Shown here piece by piece: positions 5,460-9,050 of a DNA stretch of 9,050 nucleotides. How positions within the stretch are numbered: position 1 is the first letter of the stretch; each line of letters begins with the position of its first letter. This DNA comes from CAYPOY01 sp964412395 (GTDB taxonomy: Bacteria; Chloroflexota; Anaerolineae; B4-G1), in NCBI GenBank assembly GCA_964412395.1, contig CAYPOY010000216.1, positions 1-9,050 on the forward strand. Reading direction: 5' to 3'. A program made the translations under genes and the position numbers. The notes under the pieces are model-generated. The model had not been told where the DNA came from and did no database searches. It worked only from the letters and a program-made list of their open reading frames with translations.

Positions 5460-5516
5460 CCGAAACACTACCGTAACGCAAATGAAACCTCAGTAGCGCC
5501 GGTTCTGAGCTATACT
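5460..5516 (+). promoter_or_regulatory. Promoter of the receiver/kinase cluster with three 11-bp direct repeats (site 3)
   Basis: Units CCGAAACACTA (5460), CCGTAACGCAA (5471) and ATGAAACCTCA (5482) share G[AT]AAC in exact 11-bp register. TATACT (5511-5516) lies 18 nt after the last unit; the same GCTATACT string forms the -10 region of site 1. There is no clear -35 hexamer. The predicted start is near 5523, about 40 nt before the ATG at 5562. It starts directly after the terminator at 5421-5449. Confidence 0.65.
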
Positions 5517-5561
5517 AATGCTGAGCCCACGGGGGCCGAACGCAGGATTTGAAGGAGAACG

Positions 5562-5921
5562 ATGAATATCTGTATCATACACAGCAAGCATGTTGCAAGG
5601 GAAGTGTTGGCCAGAGCCCTCACCAGAGAGTTGGGTGCTGAGGTGGCGCATTTTGCCTCCTGCGAGAGCGCCCTGTTATATCCCCTGGATTACGATGTAT
5701 TTGTCGTGTACAACAACTTTCGAAGAAAAATGAATGGGATTCGGGGGGTCGAGGAGATCAGGGCGCGGAACTCTGATGCCCTTGTTATCGGTGTGAGTTC
5801 CACTCCTGGCCTTCGCAAACGGTTTCTTTCGGCCGGGGCTAGTGCCTTTGTTCTGAGGGCCGGAAACGAAATCGAGGAGCTGGTCGGGATCATTCAGAAA
5901 GGCGTGAAACGTGATGCGTGA
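5562..5921 (+). CDS. Single-domain pseudo-receiver (degenerate response regulator)
   Basis: This 119-residue protein has the length and alpha/beta rhythm of a stand-alone receiver domain: ICIIHSKHVAREVLARAL, YDVFVVYNNFRRKMNG, ALVIGVSST, AGASAFVLRAG. The chemistry is missing, however. The acidic pair is H7/S8, the phosphoacceptor position is N51 (judged by its distance to the conserved MNG), and the conserved lysine is R99; only the Ser/Thr position (S79/S80) is kept. It therefore should not be phosphorylated in the usual way, and may work as a constitutive docking or inhibitor domain. ATG 5562 has a good ribosome site (AAGGAG 5552-5557). It is the first gene after promoter site 3, 63 bp before the CheB-like receiver. 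Its last codons lie in a heptamer repeat. The domain is clear; the partner is unknown. Confidence 0.8.
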   Translation: MNICIIHSKHVAREVLARALTRELGAEVAHFASCESALLYPLDYDVFVVYNNFRRKMNGIRGVEEIRARNSDALVIGVSSTPGLRKRFLSAGASAFVLRAGNEIEELVGIIQKGVKRDA

Positions 5922-5936
5922 AGCGTGAAGCGTGGG
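5902..5936. repeat. 7-bp tandem repeat at the end of the pseudo-receiver gene
   Basis: Five head-to-tail heptamers (GCGTGAA, ACGTGAT, GCGTGAA, GCGTGAA, GCGTGGG) span the stop codon (TGA 5919-5921). GTGAAACGTGATGCGTGAAG-like strings are common dispersed simple repeats in Chloroflexota and some other bacteria (from memory). Copy-number change would alter the C-terminus. Confidence 0.7.
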
Positions 5937-5984
5937 AAAGGGTCCAGTGCGGCTAGTTGAGACGACTGTGAACGGGGGAGAAAT

Positions 5985-6510
5985 GTGATCCGAGTGCTGG
6001 TAGTTGATGACTCCGCTGTCTTGCGGCAAAGCACCAGGTTCATCCTGGAGAGCGACCCCGGGTTGAAGGTCGTCGGCGAGGCCAGGAATGGCGAGGAGGC
6101 TGTCGTCTTGGCCCGACGTTGTCACTATGGACATCAGGATGCCGAGGATGGATGGTCTCGAGGCTATCCGCCACATCATGGCCGACAATCCGGTGCCTAT
6201 TGTGGTCGTGACCAGCATTGATCTCGACCGGGAGATGGGTATCTCCTCGCAGGCGACGAAGCTCGGAGCCGTTTCCGTCCTGAGAAGGCCGGTGAGAGTT
6301 ACCGATGACATAGTAGTGATCATACTCACTTCTAATAAGGGAGGAATGGATGGAAATGTGGAGGTGCCCAAGCAATTTGTCTATCGTGTCCAGGACCGAT
6401 TGCGGGGGGTTGACGCTGGAGCCGCAGAATTCGTGACCAAGCCGGTCAAAGCGAAGGAGTTGGTGAAGCGGGTGAAATCTGTGCTCTGGGCTGGTGGTTT
6501 CCCGGTTTAG
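5985..6510 (+). pseudogene. CheB-like receiver broken by a frameshift, with a second receiver C-terminal half
   Basis: The frame opened by GTG 5985 (GGGGGAG ahead, 4-nt spacer) begins IRVLVVDDSAVLRQSTRFIL and NGEEAVVLA, typical of a CheB-type receiver with the acidic pair D8/D9. The continuation, PDVVTMDIRMPRMDGLEAIR with the phosphoacceptor codon at 6130-6132, lies in the next frame. The switch falls near 6105-6118. Compared with usual receivers, about five residues before PDVV are missing, so a deletion of about 14 nt would explain both gap and shift; a sequencing error cannot be excluded. After the normal end of the domain (LGAVSVLRRPVR) a further segment (DIVVIILTSNKGG, then AGAAEFVTKPVKAKELVKRV) looks like a second beta4-to-alpha5 half. 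No methylesterase domain follows. The hybrid kinase starts 19 nt later. Confidence 0.68.
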
Positions 6511-6529
6511 CCAATTCTCTGGAGAAACG

Positions 6530-9050
6530 ATGGGCAATCGAGATCAGATACTGATCGTTGATGATGACCTGGACATGCACGGTCTGTTGCATGCATGTCT
6601 TGCGCCCCTGGGGCATGACATCATGGCCACCACCAGTAGCCAGCAGGCTCTGGAATTGCTTAAGACTGGGCAGTTCAGCGTGGCTATCCTCGATCTCATG
6701 TTGCCCAATCTTAGCGGAATGGAGATCCTGAGACGCATGCGGAGGCAGGAGCCCGAGATAGAGACCATCGTGCTCACTGCCTACGCCTCATTGGAGACCG
6801 CTATCGAGGCACTGCAACTGGGGGCTTACGATTACGTCACCAAGCCCTTCCGTATTGACGTCATCCGATCTGCAGTCGAGCGCGCGGTGGAGAAGCAGCG
6901 CCTGGCGATGAGGCTGGCCGCTATCCAGGATCTGAGCCGCGAGATGGCGCTCTCGCTGGATGTGGAGCAGGTAGCCGAGACGGTTCTCGACTTCGTCGGG
7001 CAGGTGTTGAGGTTCCAAAACTGTGGGCTGTTGCTGATTGATGAAGGGCAGGAGGAACTGTACCACCTGGCGGCGCGCGGTACAGGCCAGGAGGCAGTGC
7101 CCAGGCTGTCCCTGAGCGGCGAGAAAGGAATCACTGTGGCGGTGGCGCGCAGCGGAGAGCCGCTCTGCGTACCCGACGTGCGGGAGGACCCCAGGTACGT
7201 GGCAGTGGGGGCAGCGAGCCAGTCGGAACTGGCCGTGCCGCTGAAGGTAAACGGGCGCGTGACCGGGGTGCTGAACGTCGAAAGTGCCGAGGTGGATGCC
7301 TTCAATCCAGACGACGTGAGGTCTCTCTCTGCCCTGGCTGCCCAGGCAGCCGCCGCGATTGAGCGCGCTCGGCTGTACGAACAAATGCAGCAGGAAATTA
7401 TAGAACGTGAGCAAGCGGAAGAGGCGCTGCGACAGCGCACTTGCGAGTTGGAACTGCTCACCCGTGCCGGTCAGGCGCTTACCTCCAGTCTCGACCTGGA
7501 CCGGGTGCTCGTCACTGTCTTAGAAGAGGTGCGCCATCTGCTGGGTGTGGTAGCTTCGTCGGTCTGGTTGATCGCCCTGAAGACGGGCGAACTGGTCTGC
7601 CGGCAGGCTACCGGCCCTCGCAGTGAGATCGTGCGCGGCTGGCGGCTGGCGCCGGGAGAGGGACTTGCTGGCTGGGTGGCTCGCAGCGGCAAGAGCCTCA
7701 TCGTGCCGGACGCCGGGGCCGACGAGCGTCACTTCAAGGGCGTGGATCAGCAGACCGGCCTGGCGGTCCGTTCCATCCTTAGCGTCCCGCTGCGGATCAA
7801 ACAGGGCGTGATCGGTGTGCTCCAGGTGGCAGATGCGGAGGTCGGACGCTTCAAACCAACAGACCTTCAATTGATAGAGCCGCTGGCCGCAACTGCGGCG
7901 ATCGCTATCGAGCATGCGCGGCTGTACGAGCAAGCGCAGCAGGAGATTGCAGAGCGCAAACGGGCGGAGCAAGCATTACAGCATCGCGTTGAATTTGAAG
8001 AACTCATCACGACCATCGCAACCTACTTCATTCACCTTCCATCAAGTGAAATTGACAACGGGATAAACTATGCCTTGCAAGCGATCGGAGAGTTCACCGG
8101 TGTTGATCGTGGTTACGTCTTTATACTTTCCCGCGACGGGAGAATACACAATACTCACGAATGGTGCGCCGCAGGGATTGAATCGCGCATTGGCCATTTG
8201 AAGAGTCTGTCGGCTGAGCCTCCCCCGTGGTGGATGGAGAAACTGAAATGGTCCGAAACCATTCACGTCCCTCGCGTTGCCGAGCTGCCATCCGAAATGA
8301 ACATCAAAGGGGCCTGGAGGTCGCAGTCAGTTCGGTCAATCGTCGCAGTGCCGATGGTCTATGGCAAATCTCTGTTCGGGTTTCTTGAGTTCAACTCGGA
8401 GCGGGCAGAAAAAACGTGGATTGAAGAAGACGTCAGATTGCTCAAAACAGTGGGCGAAGCCTTCGTCAGTGCTCTGGTGCGCAAGCAGGCGGAGAGAGCG
8501 CTGCAAGAGGCCAGAGATGCTGCTGAGGCAGCCAACCAGGCGAAGAGTGAATTCCTGGCCCGCATGAGCCACGAGATCCGCACCCCGATACACGGCATCA
8601 TAGGTATGGCCGGGTTGGCGCTGGACACTGAACTGACACAGGAACAGCGTGAATATCTGGGCATGGTCAGGTGCTCGGCTGACTCGTTGGTGGACATCGT
8701 CGACGACATCCTGGACTTTGCCAAGATTGAGGCGGGCCAACTGGAGCTGGAGGCGGCCGAATTTGATCTACGGGCTGTTGTCGAGCAGGCGGCCGAGATG
8801 ATGGCCCCGCGCGCCCAAAAGAAGGGGCTGGAACTGATATGTCATATCCCGCCCCAGGTGCCGGCGATGCTGGTGGGCGATCCGGCCCGTCTGCGCCAGG
8901 TGTTGCTCAATCTGATAGACAACGCGGTCAAATTCACGGAGCGGGGGGAGGTCGTCGTCCAGGTGGAAGCAGTCAACCTAACCCCCCAACCCCCTTCCCT
9001 ACCGGGGAAGGGGGAGCTCCCCTCCCCGTCTCGGGGAGGGGCTGGGGGAG
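6530..9050 (+). CDS. Hybrid sensor kinase REC-GAF-GAF-GAF-HisKA-HATPase (partial, runs off the window)
   Basis: ATG 6530 follows GGAG (6521-6524). The frame stays open for 840 codons to the edge. Residues 6-122 are a complete receiver with D11-D13, phosphoacceptor D55 (ILDLMLPNLSG), T83 and K105 (TKPF). Three GAF sensor domains follow (about 140-280, 315-462, 490-650). Each is followed by a helical linker, and the first two of these repeat ERARLYEQ/EHARLYEQ and QQEI.ER. The dimerisation domain has phosphoacceptor H681 in FLARMSHEIRTPIHGI. The ATPase domain begins with the N box RLRQVLLNLIDNAVKFT (N798). No membrane segment is seen, so it is probably cytosolic, sensing small ligands or redox state. 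An N-terminal receiver suggests it is itself phospho-controlled. The ATPase domain is entered in frame by a GC-rich dispersed repeat at 8978; the G boxes must lie beyond the edge. The target regulator is unknown; the nearby regulators are candidates. Confidence 0.92.
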   Translation, partial: MGNRDQILIVDDDLDMHGLLHACLAPLGHDIMATTSSQQALELLKTGQFSVAILDLMLPNLSGMEILRRMRRQEPEIETIVLTAYASLETAIEALQLGAYDYVTKPFRIDVIRSAVERAVEKQRLAMRLAAIQDLSREMALSLDVEQVAETVLDFVGQVLRFQNCGLLLIDEGQEELYHLAARGTGQEAVPRLSLSGEKGITVAVARSGEPLCVPDVREDPRYVAVGAASQSELAVPLKVNGRVTGVLNVESAEVDAFNPDDVRSLSALAAQAAAAIERARLYEQMQQEIIEREQAEEALRQRTCELELLTRAGQALTSSLDLDRVLVTVLEEVRHLLGVVASSVWLIALKTGELVCRQATGPRSEIVRGWRLAPGEGLAGWVARSGKSLIVPDAGADERHFKGVDQQTGLAVRSILSVPLRIKQGVIGVLQVADAEVGRFKPTDLQLIEPLAATAAIAIEHARLYEQAQQEIAERKRAEQALQHRVEFEELITTIATYFIHLPSSEIDNGINYALQAIGEFTGVDRGYVFILSRDGRIHNTHEWCAAGIESRIGHLKSLSAEPPPWWMEKLKWSETIHVPRVAELPSEMNIKGAWRSQSVRSIVAVPMVYGKSLFGFLEFNSERAEKTWIEEDVRLLKTVGEAFVSALVRKQAERALQEARDAAEAANQAKSEFLARMSHEIRTPIHGIIGMAGLALDTELTQEQREYLGMVRCSADSLVDIVDDILDFAKIEAGQLELEAAEFDLRAVVEQAAEMMAPRAQKKGLELICHIPPQVPAMLVGDPARLRQVLLNLIDNAVKFTERGEVVVQVEAVNLTPQPPSLPGKGELPSPSRGGAGG
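8978..9050. repeat. GC-rich dispersed repeat inserted in frame in the kinase gene
   Basis: The run CTAACCCCCCAACCCCC, then CTTCCCTACCGGGGAAGGGG and CTCCCCGTCTCGGGGAGGGG with CTGGGGGAG, is built of short palindromes. It translates as LTPQPPSLPGKGELPSPSRG, a string I know as a recurrent protein-coding repeat in Chloroflexota and cyanobacteria. It begins right after the strand GEVVVQVEAV, where ATPase domains have a variable loop, and is still open at the window edge. Its last 29 bp resemble 159-185 in the MITE-like element. Confidence 0.75.

Noticed and set aside
5676..6371. 231-residue minus-strand ORF over the two receivers
   Set aside because: It is antisense to two recognisable receiver frames and includes the reverse translation of the heptamer repeat.

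Overview
The window looks like a bacterial chromosome fragment, most likely from Chloroflexota (Anaerolineae/Caldilineae-like). Reasons: moderately GC-rich coding; Shine-Dalgarno-led bacterial genes with some GTG/TTG starts; GC-rich dispersed repeats of the LTPQPPSLPGKGE type, which I associate with that phylum; and archaellum (archaeal flagellum) genes placed among bacterial two-component genes. From memory, archaella have already been reported in Chloroflexota, so their presence is not new in itself. The regulatory layout and accessory proteins seen here may be.

Layout. 1-241: a 219-bp MITE-like element with 14-bp terminal inverted repeats and an 8-bp target duplication, carrying GC-rich tandem repeats. 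376-1224: an OmpR/PhoB-type response regulator. 1494-2066: an archaellin with a strong ribosome binding site and a long leader. 2067-2793: stem-loops, a 17-bp inverted repeat and a 31-bp tandem repeat array interrupted by 100 N (an assembly gap). 2794-3342: a coiled-coil protein with three to four membrane segments. 3343-3724: GC-rich hairpins and a promoter. 3725-5339: a tight operon encoding a coiled-coil protein with an ArlD/E-like C-terminus, an ArlG-like and an ArlF-like protein, closed by a clear intrinsic terminator. 5562-9050: a degenerate pseudo-receiver, a CheB-like receiver broken by a frameshift, and a large REC-GAF-GAF-GAF-HisKA-HATPase hybrid kinase that runs off the window and carries a dispersed repeat in frame in its ATPase domain.

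How it may work together. The archaellin is the filament subunit. The ArlG/ArlF-like proteins would form its stator or envelope part, and the ArlD/E-like protein a cytoplasmic scaffold or switch. The motor proteins (ArlH, ArlI, ArlJ) and the prepilin peptidase are not in the window. The most striking observation is that three separate promoters share one architecture: three direct repeats of a TGAAAC/TGTAAC-type motif at exactly 11-bp spacing, with a -10-like hexamer 17-18 nt further on. They precede the archaellin, the arlDE-arlG-arlF operon and the receiver/kinase cluster. An 11-bp direct-repeat operator is what PhoB/OmpR-type winged-helix regulators bind, and such a regulator is the first gene of the window. 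The inference is a local archaellum regulon under that regulator, possibly fed by the hybrid kinase.
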